A DNA stretch of 64,000 bases from an uncultured Methylococcaceae bacterium (GCA_903866825.1 CAIPPE010000180.1:1-64000), one strand, 5' to 3'; counted from the first letter of the stretch, positions 7,175 through 17,906 are shown. Notes: a model not told the origin generated them from the sequence alone. Numbers and translations: made by a program.

Positions 7175-10000
7175 ATGACAGTGAGTCTTATTCAATATGG
7201 CTTTCAAAAGCTAGTCTTACTTAATAGTGCGGGTTATAGTCGTGCCGAATTACCGCTGGATGATTCGGTATCTATTATTGCCCCCAATAACACTGGCAAA
7301 ACCAGCTTGATTAATGCCTTACAATTTCTGTTAATCCTTAACAAGCAGCACATGGACTTTGGGGCGCATAGTTTTGAAAACACCAAGCGCTTTTATTTTC
7401 CGGATAACAGCGCTTATATCTTATTAGAGATATTATTGCCCTCTGGTATGGCAGTGATTGGTTGTGTGGGTAAAGGGTTAAGCCATGATTATGAATACTT
7501 TGCTTATCAAGGCAGTCTTGACTTAGACGATTATCGTTTAGACGATGGCAAATTAGTCGCACAACCTAAATTAATGGCCCGTTTATTTGAACGCGGTAAA
7601 CCCGCCAAGATTTATCCACAGGCAGAGTTACGTGCCTTACTTTATGGAAATAAACAAAAACAACGTTCCGATGAACCCGATTTAACGATATTCCCTTTAG
7701 AGTTCACCTCGCAAGCGGCCACTTACCAACGCATCTTAACGCGCACTTTACGCCTGGATCGTTTAGACAGTCGAGAAGTTAAAAACTACTTACTAGAGAT
7801 CTTTAAAAACGACTTACAGGATCGTAATGTTGATTTTAAGAACGAGTGGGATAAATCCTTTGCCGATGTAAATTATGATAAATCCCAGTATGATGTGGTG
7901 TTTCGCAATCAAGGACGTATTGCGAACATGGAAGACAGCCAGCAACAGCAACGCGGTTTAAGAGGTAAATTAATTGCCTGGCGTCCCACCCTAGAACAAG
8001 GCCTTAATGAGTGGGAAGCGTACTATCATAAAGAGAATGACCAATTCACTCAGCAACAACAGGCTTTAACACTGACTGTTCAAAACCTGGAAAGCCGTCA
8101 AAAAGCCATTTACAAAGAACAAGCCGGGGTAGATGCTACTTTAAAAGAACAACAGAAAATTGCTCAGCAGCATCAAGAACTCAGTATTCGTTTTGAGTTT
8201 GTGAGTGACTTAAAACAACTGCAAACTCAACGCGAACTATTGCAAGAGCAACGCGATGAGCTAGTTAGAGTAATTAAAAATGCCGAACAACAAACCTCCA
8301 CCGACGCGATTAAACGTACGATTGCAAAACTGGAACAAGAGCAACAGGCGCTTAAACGCCAATTAGCCAGTCTGCATAATAATTTGTATCTACAACTGCA
8401 AAACTTATTACCGGCTCATCAGTTTGAGTTACTGACCCGTTTATTAGCTAAATCGGTTTTAAGCTTGCCTGTAGGGACAGATACTGCCGCGCAATTAACG
8501 GATAGCTCTGCCTTCAAAGAGTTTGCTGCTTTGCTAGGCAAACACTTAACAGCAGAACAGTTAATATTACCGGGCTTATCCTTAAATTTATCGTCCTTAG
8601 AACCCAATCTACTGATTAAAACCGCGCAAGAACTGGAAACAGAGCTTGATGATATCGCGCGTCAATTAGCCGAGTCTCAACAGTTACTGCAAACGCTGGA
8701 AACCTTAGCGAAACAAAAAGCCGAACAAACTCGCTTAGAACAACAAATAAACCTGTTAGATACCGATATAAAAGACTATCAACTCTGGCTATCTTTACAA
8801 GAATCAGCTTCAGCCAGACAGCAGCAACTCACCGACTGCACAGCAAAGCTTGCAGAATTAACAGACGAAGAAGCCAACCTGGCTGATCAGAAGAAACTTC
8901 TAACTCAGCAACAAGAACACAGTAAAGGCGGCCAAAAAGAGCTACTTAATCAGCACCAACGTATTCATCAAGCTCGGCAACAACGCTTGGATCAGCAAGC
9001 GCCGTTTACATTTCTGAAACAACTCCCCTTTATACCCTACATGGAAACCGCCACGTGGGTGATGTCTAGCTTAGCGGATCATATTGAGATTTATAATAAA
9101 GATTGCCGCCGCCTCAGAGATTTAGATGATGTACTGCATCGTCAATTGAGTGATTTACATATCGACGGCGTGAATAAGTTTCAAAACCAGGATTCTATTG
9201 AACAAGAGCTAGAAGCCTTATTTGCCTACACCGCTAATTTAAGTAAAGAACAAGCGGCCATAGAACGTAAAGCCCGTTCTGCCGTGGTACAAGTGGCGGC
9301 TATTTTACGTGATTTACGGGACAGCCTGGAAACCCTTAAACGTCGGATGCGCGAGTTTAATCATAAGATCAACAAACGTCAGTTGTCTGATTTAAAGGTG
9401 TTTAAAATAGAACCCAGAGAAGAAGAATCGCTGGTTAAAGCCATACAAATTTTAATCTCCACCTCTGAATTAGTCGAGTCGGGAGATTCATTTGATTTAT
9501 TTGACCAAAACACCGTACTGGATGATAAAGAGCTGAATCGCGCTAAAGATATTCTAATTAAAGAAGGTGAAGCACGAGGCGGCTTGCGGGTAGAGCATTT
9601 ATTCAGGTTGGTGTTTATTATTGCCAAAGAAAATCAAGCCCCCGCAGAATTTGAAGATATGGACAGTGCCGCGTCCAATGGAACCGTATTAATGGCAAAA
9701 CTCATCACCGGCTTAGCGATGTTGAACCAAATGCAAGATCCTCGTAAAGCTATTAAGACGGCTTGTTATCTGGATGAGGCGGCCTCATTGGATCAACATA
9801 ATCAGCGCAATCTGATAGAAATTGCCACTGAGTTTGGTTTTACGCTTATCTTCGCTTCACCTGAACCCCAAATCACTGCACGTTATTGTGTGCCGATTGG
9901 CACTACAAACGGTAAGAACTATATTAGCCGCATCAATTGGCAAATTTTAGAACCCCTGAGTAATGAAGCGCTCGATGAACTGGTTAATGAACCAGCATGA
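7175..10000 (+). CDS. SMC-like ATPase (JetC/MukB-like), 941 aa
   Basis: The N-terminal head has Walker A APNNTGKT at residues 36-43. Long Gln/Glu/Leu-rich coiled coils fill about residues 250-430 and 500-760, with a hinge-like break between them. The C-terminal head has a signature-like SAASNGT and Walker B ACYLDEAASLD (near 866). This is the layout of SMC/MukB/JetC ATPases that reel or cleave DNA in Wadjet and Mks systems, although at 941 aa it is shorter than usual JetC. Its stop overlaps the start of the Toprim gene by 4 bp, so the two are translationally coupled. No JetA (kleisin) or JetB (kite) gene precedes it. An ATG with AAGCAGGA upstream supports the start. Confidence 0.75.
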   Translation: MTVSLIQYGFQKLVLLNSAGYSRAELPLDDSVSIIAPNNTGKTSLINALQFLLILNKQHMDFGAHSFENTKRFYFPDNSAYILLEILLPSGMAVIGCVGKGLSHDYEYFAYQGSLDLDDYRLDDGKLVAQPKLMARLFERGKPAKIYPQAELRALLYGNKQKQRSDEPDLTIFPLEFTSQAATYQRILTRTLRLDRLDSREVKNYLLEIFKNDLQDRNVDFKNEWDKSFADVNYDKSQYDVVFRNQGRIANMEDSQQQQRGLRGKLIAWRPTLEQGLNEWEAYYHKENDQFTQQQQALTLTVQNLESRQKAIYKEQAGVDATLKEQQKIAQQHQELSIRFEFVSDLKQLQTQRELLQEQRDELVRVIKNAEQQTSTDAIKRTIAKLEQEQQALKRQLASLHNNLYLQLQNLLPAHQFELLTRLLAKSVLSLPVGTDTAAQLTDSSAFKEFAALLGKHLTAEQLILPGLSLNLSSLEPNLLIKTAQELETELDDIARQLAESQQLLQTLETLAKQKAEQTRLEQQINLLDTDIKDYQLWLSLQESASARQQQLTDCTAKLAELTDEEANLADQKKLLTQQQEHSKGGQKELLNQHQRIHQARQQRLDQQAPFTFLKQLPFIPYMETATWVMSSLADHIEIYNKDCRRLRDLDDVLHRQLSDLHIDGVNKFQNQDSIEQELEALFAYTANLSKEQAAIERKARSAVVQVAAILRDLRDSLETLKRRMREFNHKINKRQLSDLKVFKIEPREEESLVKAIQILISTSELVESGDSFDLFDQNTVLDDKELNRAKDILIKEGEARGGLRVEHLFRLVFIIAKENQAPAEFEDMDSAASNGTVLMAKLITGLAMLNQMQDPRKAIKTACYLDEAASLDQHNQRNLIEIATEFGFTLIFASPEPQITARYCVPIGTTNGKNYISRINWQILEPLSNEALDELVNEPA

Positions 10001-10875
10001 GTATGCTTACAGAAGCTTTAAGGCGTCTGATAGCGGAGGATGAGTTCTCTTTAACAACGTCTGCTTTTACAAAAAAGCAACGTCAAGCCTTAGAGCAATT
10101 TGCTCGGGATACCCGGTTACTAGAGCTGGTTAAACAAGGTAGAAGTACGGTTTATAAAGTGCTTAATCGCCAAAGTATACTCAACTATCTACAACAACAG
10201 CACCCGATAGCTGCGAGTGACTTACCGGCTGATATTCCAGAACGCAGTCGTAATATAGGCTTGGATAGAAATAGTAAAACCGGAAAGACCCGACACGCTT
10301 GTTACTATCTGCTTATGAAAGCGTGGGATGCCAAGGTCGTTTGGCAAGATAACACCCACTGCTTACAAGTGGCGGATTTAACCGAACGCTTTGGGGTAGC
10401 CAGCCTGCAAATTAAAGCCGAGTCAACGTGGCAGTGTACCGGCGCCCCAATCCTCTTAGTCGAAAATCAGGCTTTGTTTGATCAATGTGACTGGTTGCCT
10501 GCCGACTTTAGCGGTTGCCTTATTTACTACGGCGGACAATTATCCGACTTATTATTACACTGGTTCTCAAGCTACAAACGTGCAGATACTGTGATCTTAT
10601 TCCCTGATTATGATGGTGTGGGGTTAAGTAACTATGTACGCTTAAAACAAGCGCTATCTCCTGAGACGACTTTACAGTTTTATTGGCTATCGGATTGGGA
10701 AGATAAATTACAACGCTACGGTAATGCAGAAGTGTGGTTAAACACCCGTCAGGTCTTTGAAAACGCCTTTCAAAAACTCACCACGTTGCAACTCTTAACT
10801 GAAGACTTTATTAAGCTGGGACAGTTATCCCAACGCTACGGTAAAGTGTTAGAACAAGAAGCGATCTGGTTATAA
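9997..10875 (+). CDS. JetD-like Toprim nuclease subunit
   Basis: A 292-aa protein. The N-terminal part (1-130) is helical and wHTH-like. The C-terminal part is a Toprim fold like that of JetD/DUF2220 proteins: ILLVEN at 152-157 (catalytic Glu), YYGGQLSD at 177-184, and the acidic motif LFPDYDGVGL at 201-210. In Wadjet, JetD is the topoisomerase-VI-like nuclease that cuts DNA captured by the SMC complex. It overlaps the SMC-like gene by 4 bp, and priA starts 5 bp after it, so an accessory module is co-transcribed with a replication-restart gene. Anti-plasmid defence is the best guess, by family only. Confidence 0.7.
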   Translation: MSMLTEALRRLIAEDEFSLTTSAFTKKQRQALEQFARDTRLLELVKQGRSTVYKVLNRQSILNYLQQQHPIAASDLPADIPERSRNIGLDRNSKTGKTRHACYYLLMKAWDAKVVWQDNTHCLQVADLTERFGVASLQIKAESTWQCTGAPILLVENQALFDQCDWLPADFSGCLIYYGGQLSDLLLHWFSSYKRADTVILFPDYDGVGLSNYVRLKQALSPETTLQFYWLSDWEDKLQRYGNAEVWLNTRQVFENAFQKLTTLQLLTEDFIKLGQLSQRYGKVLEQEAIWL

Positions 10876-10880
10876 AGATA

Positions 10881-13091
10881 ATGAAACCGCTGATTTTTAA
10901 AGTCGCCCTTCCGGTGCCTCTTTACCGATTATTTGATTACCTTCCCCCTGAAGGCGTTGATGGTGCTTTGATTAAACCAGGGGTTCGCTTAGAAGTGCCT
11001 TTTGGAAAAGATACTAAGACAGCTGTGCTGATTGAAATTTGTGAGCACAGTGAGTTAAGCACGGATAAATTAAAGCATGTGCTGAGTGTGTTAGATGATA
11101 AGCCGTTGTTGTCAGCCAAAGATTTACAGCTATTGCAATGGGCGAGCCATTATTATCATCATCCCTTAGGTGAGGTGATTAGTACGGCTATTCCCAATGC
11201 ACTTCGTCAAGGCAAAGCGATGACGATCAAGGCAGAAAAGCATTATGCCTTGACTGAGTTAGGGCGAACAACTGATAGCAATACTTTAAAGCGCAGCCCT
11301 AAACAAAAATGTGTCCTGGATAAGTTTCAATCTAGTACGCTTGACTTATCAGAGGCTGAGTTAACCGCGTGGAATAATCACTGGCGTCCTGCTGTGACGG
11401 CATTAATCCGTAAAGAGTTAGTAAGTATTGAACTGACCGAGTCGGTGTCTGCTGAGTCTAAAGCAATTATTCGTAATCCTCCACTGAATTGTAATTCTCA
11501 GCAACAGCAGGCGATTGATAGCGTTTGTCAAAAGCTGGGGCAGTTTGGGGTATTTCTATTAGAAGGAGTAACGGGCAGCGGTAAGACTGAGGTTTATTTA
11601 CAGATTATCCAGTCGGTATTAGCGCGAGGGCAACAAGTATTAATTCTGGTGCCAGAAATTACCTTAACCCCTCAACTCGAAGATCGTTTTAAACAACGTT
11701 TTGCTGTTGATATCGCGCTATCACATTCCAATCTGACCGATAAGCAACGACAAGCAGCATGGGTGCAAATGAAACAAGGCACTTGTTCAATTATGTTAGG
11801 CACCCGTTCGGCTTTATTTACACCGTTAAAAAACCCAGGCTTAATTATCTTAGATGAGGAGCATGATGCTTCTTTTAAACAGCAAGAGGGTTTTCGATTT
11901 TCTGCGCGGGATATTGCTGTGGTCAGGGCAAAACAGTTACATATTCCTGTTCTGTTAGGTTCGGCGACACCGTCTCTGGAAAGTTTGTATAACGTCGATA
12001 AGCAACGCTATCAATTATTGCATTTGCCCGAACGGGCAGGTACCGCACTGGCCCCCGTCTTACAATTAATGGATATTCGCAATAAGAGAATTCAGGAAGG
12101 CTTGTCTGAAGCGTTGGTAGTGGAGATGCATAAAACCCTCGCGAAAAATGAACAGGTCTTACTGTTTTTAAATCGACGGGGGTTTGCACCGACGTTAATT
12201 TGTCATAGTTGTGGTTGGGTGGCCCGTTGCCAGCGCTGTGATGCTAATATGGTGATCCATTTCGATGAAGCGCATTTAAAATGCCATCATTGTGGTCAAG
12301 AACAGGCTTTGCTTAAACAATGTCCGGCGTGTAAGGCGGGTGAGTTAATTCCATTAGGACTTGGAACTGAGCGAGTTGAAAAAGCACTTGCAGACATTTT
12401 TAAAGATAAGGTGACTGTTCGATTAGATCGTGATTCCACGCAACGAAAAGGCTCCTTAGAGAATTACTTACAACAAATTAATGTCGGGCAAGTTGATATT
12501 ATTTTAGGCACTCAAATGTTAGCTAAGGGGCATCATTTTCCTAATGTGACCCTGGTCGCTATTCTGGATGTGGATAGTGGCCTGTTTAGTATTGATTTTC
12601 ATGTGGCTGAAAAACTGGCCCAAATGATTGTGCAGGTGTCTGGGCGTGCAGGCAGAGCCGAGAAGCCAGGAAAAGTCATTATGCAGACCCGACAACCTGA
12701 TCATCCGCTGTTGGTGACGTTAATACAACAAGGTTACCGTAGTTTTGCTAAATCAGCTTTACAGGAAAGAAAAGCAGCGGCCTTACCGCCTTTTAGTTAT
12801 CAGGCTTTGTTAAGAGTACAATCGGTAGATATCAAGATGCCACAAGATTTTTTTAAAGCATTGGCTGGTTTGATAGAAAAACATAATACCGGACAGACTC
12901 AGATACTAGGTCCTGTCTTTGCTCCTATGGCCCGGCGTGCTGGTCTTTACCGATATCAATTGTTGTTTCAAAACGTAAGGCGTCAGGAGTTGCATGTTTT
13001 GCTTGATGCCTTAATAACAGAAATTGCGAAGCTTAAACAGGCAAAAAAAGTACGCTGGTCTTTAGATGTTGATCCTGTCGATTTATATTGA
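10881..13091 (+). CDS. priA: Primosomal replication restart helicase PriA
   Basis: A 736-aa superfamily 2 helicase of normal length. Visible are the 3'-DNA-binding domain (residues 1-105), Walker A GVTGSGKTEVY, DEEH box (ILDEEHDASFKQ), helicase motif III (LLGSATPS), and the zinc-binding insertion with eight cysteines (CHSCGWVARCQRC ... CHHCGQ ... CPACK). Motifs GTQMLAKGHHFP and QVSGRAGRAE close the helicase core. It reloads the replisome at stalled forks. It starts 5 bp after the JetD-like gene and is followed by argS and an ftsN-like gene, so at least part of this string is probably one transcript. Confidence 0.95.
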   Translation: MKPLIFKVALPVPLYRLFDYLPPEGVDGALIKPGVRLEVPFGKDTKTAVLIEICEHSELSTDKLKHVLSVLDDKPLLSAKDLQLLQWASHYYHHPLGEVISTAIPNALRQGKAMTIKAEKHYALTELGRTTDSNTLKRSPKQKCVLDKFQSSTLDLSEAELTAWNNHWRPAVTALIRKELVSIELTESVSAESKAIIRNPPLNCNSQQQQAIDSVCQKLGQFGVFLLEGVTGSGKTEVYLQIIQSVLARGQQVLILVPEITLTPQLEDRFKQRFAVDIALSHSNLTDKQRQAAWVQMKQGTCSIMLGTRSALFTPLKNPGLIILDEEHDASFKQQEGFRFSARDIAVVRAKQLHIPVLLGSATPSLESLYNVDKQRYQLLHLPERAGTALAPVLQLMDIRNKRIQEGLSEALVVEMHKTLAKNEQVLLFLNRRGFAPTLICHSCGWVARCQRCDANMVIHFDEAHLKCHHCGQEQALLKQCPACKAGELIPLGLGTERVEKALADIFKDKVTVRLDRDSTQRKGSLENYLQQINVGQVDIILGTQMLAKGHHFPNVTLVAILDVDSGLFSIDFHVAEKLAQMIVQVSGRAGRAEKPGKVIMQTRQPDHPLLVTLIQQGYRSFAKSALQERKAAALPPFSYQALLRVQSVDIKMPQDFFKALAGLIEKHNTGQTQILGPVFAPMARRAGLYRYQLLFQNVRRQELHVLLDALITEIAKLKQAKKVRWSLDVDPVDLY

Positions 13092-13169
13092 GATTGATTG
13101 AATGGATAATCCGCTTATTTTAATGGATAATGTGCAAATATTTATCCGATTTAACTACGCAGTGAAGCA

Positions 13170-14930
13170 ATGAAAAAGAAATTAGAAGAACTCATTCTGC
13201 AAGCCATTGAAAGTCTTAAAGCAGAAGGCGTTCTGGATATAGAAACTATTCCACAAATAACCATAGACCGCACTCGTGACGCTTCGCATGGAGACTTTGC
13301 TTCAAATCTGGCTTTGTTGTTGGCAAAACCAGCAAAATCAAATCCAAGAGAGCTTGCTGCCAGGATTATCGCGGCATTACCGGCCCATGATGCGGTTACA
13401 AAAGTAGAGTTGGCAGGCCCAGGCTTTATTAATTTCTTTATTAATCCGAATACTCAGTACCAGGTTGTTAGTCAGATTCATGCTCAAGGTTCTGAGTATG
13501 GATTAAGCAAAGTGGGTGCGGGTAAAAAGGTTCAGGTCGAATTTGTTTCTGCCAATCCTACCGGACCTTTACATGTAGGACATGGTCGAGGGGCCGCTTA
13601 TGGTTCTGCTGTTGCTGATTTGCTGCAAGCCGTTGGTTTTGATGTCAGTCGTGAGTACTATGTTAATGATGCTGGTCGCCAGATGGATATCTTGGCAACG
13701 AGTGTTTGGCTACGGTATCTTGAAGAATGTGGTGAAGAAGTTGTTTTTCCTAGCAATGGCTATCGAGGTGTGTATGTGCGTGATATTGCTAGAGACATTT
13801 ACCAAAATGCGAGCAATGATTATCGTAGACCCATTGAGTTAGTCTTTGAAAACATAACGCCTGATGAGCCACAAGGTGGTGATAAAGATTTGCATATTGA
13901 TGCGCTTATTCATCGCACCAAGACATTGCTTGGAGCCTTGCAATACCGCGATTTCTTTCAGATTGGCTTAGATAGTATTCTGGATGATATTAAAGTTGAT
14001 TTAAAAGAATTCGGTGTTGAATATCAGGAATGGTTTTCAGAGCGTCACTTAATGGATGATGGTTCTGTTGAAAAGGCGTTGACCCGTCTCCGTGAGAAAG
14101 GCCATCTTTATGATCGGGATGGTGCTATCTGGTTTGCTTCTAGTCAATTGGGCGATGAAAAGGATCGGGTCGTCGTTAGAGAAAATGGGCAATATACATA
14201 TTTTGCTTCAGATATCGCTTACCATATGAATAAACTCGATCGGGGTTTTGATCAGATTATTGATATCTGGGGTGCGGATCATCATGGTTACGTGCCCAGA
14301 GTAAGAGCCGCCATTCAGGCCTTAGGAGCTGATGAATCCAAGTTAAAAGTGTTATTGGTTCAATTTGCTGTGCTTTATCGTGGCGAAGAAAGAGTGCAAA
14401 TGTCTACCCGTTCGGGCGAGTTTGTGACATTACGGGAATTAAGGGATGAGGTGGGTAAAGACGCTGCACGCTTTTTTTATGTGATGCGCCGATCAGAACA
14501 GCATATGGATTTCGATTTGAAATTAGCGACATCTAGGTCTAATGAAAATCCGGTGTTTTATGTGCAATATGCGCATGCACGGGTATGTAGTGTATTACGC
14601 CAATTAGAAGAGAAAGGGCTGGAAAGAAATGTTGAGCAGGGAATGGAACATTTAAATAAATTGACCGAAGAGCATGAAAATGCTCTATTAGTAAGCTTGG
14701 CGCGTTACCCTGAAGTTCTTGAAAAAGCCGCGTTGCAATATGAGCCGCATCAATTAGTGCTTTATTTGCGTGAGTTGTCGCATGAGTTTCATACTTATTA
14801 CAATGCTCATCAGTTTCTAGTTGATGATGGGAGTATTCGTAATGCCAGATTAAACCTAATCTGTGCAGTGAGACAAGTGTTGGCTAATGGCCTGGGTATT
14901 TTGAATATTAACACACCTGAATCCATGTAA
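13170..14930 (+). CDS. argS: Arginyl-tRNA synthetase
   Basis: A 586-aa class I synthetase that charges tRNA-Arg. The N-terminal Add-1 domain (1-110) precedes [15 protein letters not shown], the HIGH-type motif. The second signature is degenerate, [10 protein letters not shown], as is normal in ArgRS. The C-terminal anticodon-binding domain has the DALR features ([12 protein letters not shown]). Its stop TAA shares bases with the next gene's ATG (TAATG), which implies coupling to the SPOR protein. Confidence 0.95.
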   Translation: MKKKLEELILQAIESLKAEGVLDIETIPQITIDRTRDASHGDFASNLALLLAKPAKSNPRELAARIIAALPAHDAVTKVELAGPGFINFFINPNTQYQVVSQIHAQGSEYGLSKVGAGKKVQVEFVSANPTGPLHVGHGRGAAYGSAVADLLQAVGFDVSREYYVNDAGRQMDILATSVWLRYLEECGEEVVFPSNGYRGVYVRDIARDIYQNASNDYRRPIELVFENITPDEPQGGDKDLHIDALIHRTKTLLGALQYRDFFQIGLDSILDDIKVDLKEFGVEYQEWFSERHLMDDGSVEKALTRLREKGHLYDRDGAIWFASSQLGDEKDRVVVRENGQYTYFASDIAYHMNKLDRGFDQIIDIWGADHHGYVPRVRAAIQALGADESKLKVLLVQFAVLYRGEERVQMSTRSGEFVTLRELRDEVGKDAARFFYVMRRSEQHMDFDLKLATSRSNENPVFYVQYAHARVCSVLRQLEEKGLERNVEQGMEHLNKLTEEHENALLVSLARYPEVLEKAALQYEPHQLVLYLRELSHEFHTYYNAHQFLVDDGSIRNARLNLICAVRQVLANGLGILNINTPESM

Positions 14931-15511
14931 TGTCCAGAGACTATAAACCAAGAAATCTAGATAAAAATACAGGGCGACGTCGTCAGGAGTTTGATGATAA
15001 GCCACGTATTGGTTTGTGGAAATGGATGTTGATTACCGCGATCATTATTTTATTTGCGGTTTTTTTAGTGTATTTACGTAGTAATGGAGCGAAGCACGCT
15101 TCGGAGGTTGCGAATACTGAAAAGCAGAATGCACCAAAAGAAGCGCCAAAGCCAGAAGTTAAGGCGGGGCCACAATTTGATTTTTACACCATACTTCCTG
15201 AAAAAGAAGTAGTGGTGCCTGAATATGAGATTAAAACGCGGGCAAGGGAAGAACGGGTTGGTAAGGCAAAAGCCACGCACTATATTATACAAGCCGGTAG
15301 TACCTTCAATTCATTTAAAGAAGCTGACCAGTTAAGAGTTAAACTGGCTGCAATGGGTCTGGAGTCGAAAGTCGAGAAGGGCAAAGTCGGCACAGTAAAT
15401 TGGTATCGGGTTAAAATGGGCCCCTACGCCAAGACTGATAGTATGAATACTATCAGTGCCAGATTAAAACAACGCGGAATTACTGCTATTATTACAGAAG
15501 TTAACGACTGA
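14930..15511 (+). CDS. SPOR-domain membrane protein, FtsN-like
   Basis: A 193-aa inner-membrane protein with a short cytoplasmic tail rich in Arg/Lys, one transmembrane helix (WMLITAIIILFAVFLVYL, about 32-49), a charged periplasmic linker, and a C-terminal SPOR domain (about 115-190; YIIQAGSTFNSFKEADQLRVKLAAMG). SPOR domains bind denuded septal peptidoglycan. Topology, size and the argS neighbour match FtsN-like division proteins of gammaproteobacteria; the essential FtsN helix is not obvious, so I leave the symbol blank. Confidence 0.85.
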   Translation: MSRDYKPRNLDKNTGRRRQEFDDKPRIGLWKWMLITAIIILFAVFLVYLRSNGAKHASEVANTEKQNAPKEAPKPEVKAGPQFDFYTILPEKEVVVPEYEIKTRAREERVGKAKATHYIIQAGSTFNSFKEADQLRVKLAAMGLESKVEKGKVGTVNWYRVKMGPYAKTDSMNTISARLKQRGITAIITEVND

Positions 15512-15518
15512 TTTTCTA

Positions 15519-17906
15519 TTAACCGTCTTCCTCTTTATCATCATCTGTCGCCATATCAGAAATTTCTTTTAGGCGGGATATGGCTTTAAAGTTGATACTG
15601 TTTTCCGGGTATTGGCCTTCTTCGTTTACTTCACCGGCAAGGTGCCCGGTTAACAATTCTAACGTTTCATTAACACTTGCTACTGCATAGACAGTAAATA
15701 AGCCCTTAGCAACTGCATCAATGACTTCCTGCTTTAACATCAGGTTGCGCTTATTGGCCGCTGGAATAATAACCGCGTGTTGACCCTCTAAGCCTCTGGC
15801 TTGGCACAGTCTAAAATATCCCTCTATTTTTTCATTAATACCGCCAACTGCCTGAACTTCACCGTATTGATTAACCGAGCCGGTAACCGCAAACGATTGC
15901 TTAACAGGCGTGCGTGTTAAGGCAGAAATTAGGCAACACAGCTCGGCTAGTGATGCGCTATCACCATCGATATAACCATAAGATTGTTCAATCGCAATAC
16001 TTGCAGATATCGCTAGTGGGAATTGTTGTGCATAAGAATGTCCCAGATAGCCTGTTAAAATCATCACGCCTTTGGAATGAATCGCTTGACCCAGTTCAGC
16101 TTCACGTTCAATATCCACAATACCTCGGGAGCCTGGGTAGACCGTGGTGGTAATTCTTGCTGGCGCACCAAAGCTACTGCCACCAATTTCTAGCACTGTT
16201 AAGCCATTGATTTTTCCAATGGCTTCTCCTTGAGTATCAATCAGGATAGTGCCGTCCAGCATTTCTTCAAGAATAGCTTGAGATAAGCGGCCATTCCGGT
16301 GTTCTCTGGCACTTAAGGCTTGTTCAATATGATGCCGGTCAATATGATGATGCTGCGCTTGCTTACAAAACAAATTAGCTTCTGCAATAATGTCTAAAGA
16401 ATCTTTAATATGAGCGGAAAAATGATGCTGATTTTCTGCCAGGCGACAGCTATGCTCAATTAAACTTTCAATAGCTGCATGTGACAAGGGTTTTGCGCCT
16501 GAATCGGCGGCTTGTTTCTGCATCAGTAGGGCAAAGCCTTGCATTGATTCATCAGTACGTGGAATGTAATTATCAAAATCAGCCAGGATTCTGAACATTT
16601 CATTAAACTCACTATCCATCTCTTCCAAGAGATAATAAATATCGCGTGAGCCCACGAGGATTACTTTTACATTAAGTGGAATGACTTCAGGCTTTAAGGT
16701 AATGGTATTGACACCTAACTCCGAATACGGTGATTCAATTTCAATACGACTGGATTGTAATGCACGTTTAAGCCCTTCCCAGACAAAGGGATAAGTGAGT
16801 AGCTTTTCAGCATCAAGAATTAAATAGCCACCATTGGCTCTATGCAATGAACCCGCACAAATTTTTTGATAATTAGTGACTAAGGTGCCTTGATCACTGA
16901 CATACTCAATTCGACCAAACAGGTTTTGATAGATGGGATGGGGTTCATAAATAACAGGCGCTCCGTTTTCCAGTTTATTATCAACCAGAATGTTGGGTGC
17001 GTAGAGTTCGTTAAGAGCAAGACGTCTGGTCGCTGTCTCCCGGGGTTCAAGTGTACGCCCTGGCATTAAATAATCAGAAATGGTCAGACTTAAGTTCTTT
17101 TTAACTTCTGCTAAATAGGTAATAATGTCATCTATATTTTGATATTTCTCATTCAGTTCAGAGAACAAGGGATCAATCGCCAGACTAATGGTGTCATTAT
17201 CTAGCTGTTTTATCTTTTCGACCATGGTTCGGCGCCATTGGGGTAATTCCAATAACACGTCACTTAAGTATTCTTCCAAGGCCTCAACATGACTATGAAA
17301 AGTCTCACGTTCAGTTTGCGGCAATTGGGTGAATTGTTCTTCATTCAGCGACTTGTTGTCTCTGATGGGCGCAAAAGTAATAGATTCGCTTTCTCTGAAT
17401 AAGGCAATGTTTTCACTTTGAGCTTTTTTATCAACCAGATCAATCGCAGCATTATAACACTGACTAAATTGTCGTTCGATAGCGGATTTCTTTTGCTGAT
17501 AAGTTGGACTTTCAAAAGCCGCTGGAAAAGTAGCCAATAAGTTATCTAATAACTTTTCAATATCTTTACAAAGCACCTGGCCATATTCAGCCGGTAATTC
17601 TATGGCTACAGGCTCTCTGGCATTTTCAAAGTTATCAACATAGGCATAAGACGAGGGTGCTGGCTGTAAGTGAGCCAATAGATCCAAATGATTGGTAATC
17701 ATTGAAAGACGACCCAAACCAGGCTCACCCATTACAAAAATATTGTAGCCAGGGTTTGGCATGGCAATGCCAAATTCTAAGGCGGACTGCGCTCTGGGTT
17801 GTCCTAAAATTCCGCTTTGTGAGCGGGGAGCTTCCGGGAAGTCAATGCCTGTTAAATCGACACTCAGTTTCAGTGACTCGATGGGAAGCTTTAAAGTAGT
17901 CGTCAT
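15519..17906 (-). CDS. Lon-related ATP-dependent protease (LonB/YcbZ-like)
   Basis: A 795-aa protein in the AAA_32/Lon_C family. The N-terminal ATPase has an atypical Walker A (MGEPGLGRLS) and a Walker-B-like segment (GGYLILDAEKLL). The C-terminal Lon protease domain contains the catalytic Ser in GDSASLAELCCLISAL and the Lys in GGINEKIEGYFRLC. It is a soluble protease of the YcbZ type, distinct from housekeeping Lon; in Wadjet-free contexts such proteins degrade misfolded or regulatory substrates. It converges on the SPOR gene with only 7 bp between the stops and no visible terminator. Confidence 0.9.
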   Translation of the reverse strand: MTTTLKLPIESLKLSVDLTGIDFPEAPRSQSGILGQPRAQSALEFGIAMPNPGYNIFVMGEPGLGRLSMITNHLDLLAHLQPAPSSYAYVDNFENAREPVAIELPAEYGQVLCKDIEKLLDNLLATFPAAFESPTYQQKKSAIERQFSQCYNAAIDLVDKKAQSENIALFRESESITFAPIRDNKSLNEEQFTQLPQTERETFHSHVEALEEYLSDVLLELPQWRRTMVEKIKQLDNDTISLAIDPLFSELNEKYQNIDDIITYLAEVKKNLSLTISDYLMPGRTLEPRETATRRLALNELYAPNILVDNKLENGAPVIYEPHPIYQNLFGRIEYVSDQGTLVTNYQKICAGSLHRANGGYLILDAEKLLTYPFVWEGLKRALQSSRIEIESPYSELGVNTITLKPEVIPLNVKVILVGSRDIYYLLEEMDSEFNEMFRILADFDNYIPRTDESMQGFALLMQKQAADSGAKPLSHAAIESLIEHSCRLAENQHHFSAHIKDSLDIIAEANLFCKQAQHHHIDRHHIEQALSAREHRNGRLSQAILEEMLDGTILIDTQGEAIGKINGLTVLEIGGSSFGAPARITTTVYPGSRGIVDIEREAELGQAIHSKGVMILTGYLGHSYAQQFPLAISASIAIEQSYGYIDGDSASLAELCCLISALTRTPVKQSFAVTGSVNQYGEVQAVGGINEKIEGYFRLCQARGLEGQHAVIIPAANKRNLMLKQEVIDAVAKGLFTVYAVASVNETLELLTGHLAGEVNEEGQYPENSINFKAISRLKEISDMATDDDKEEDG

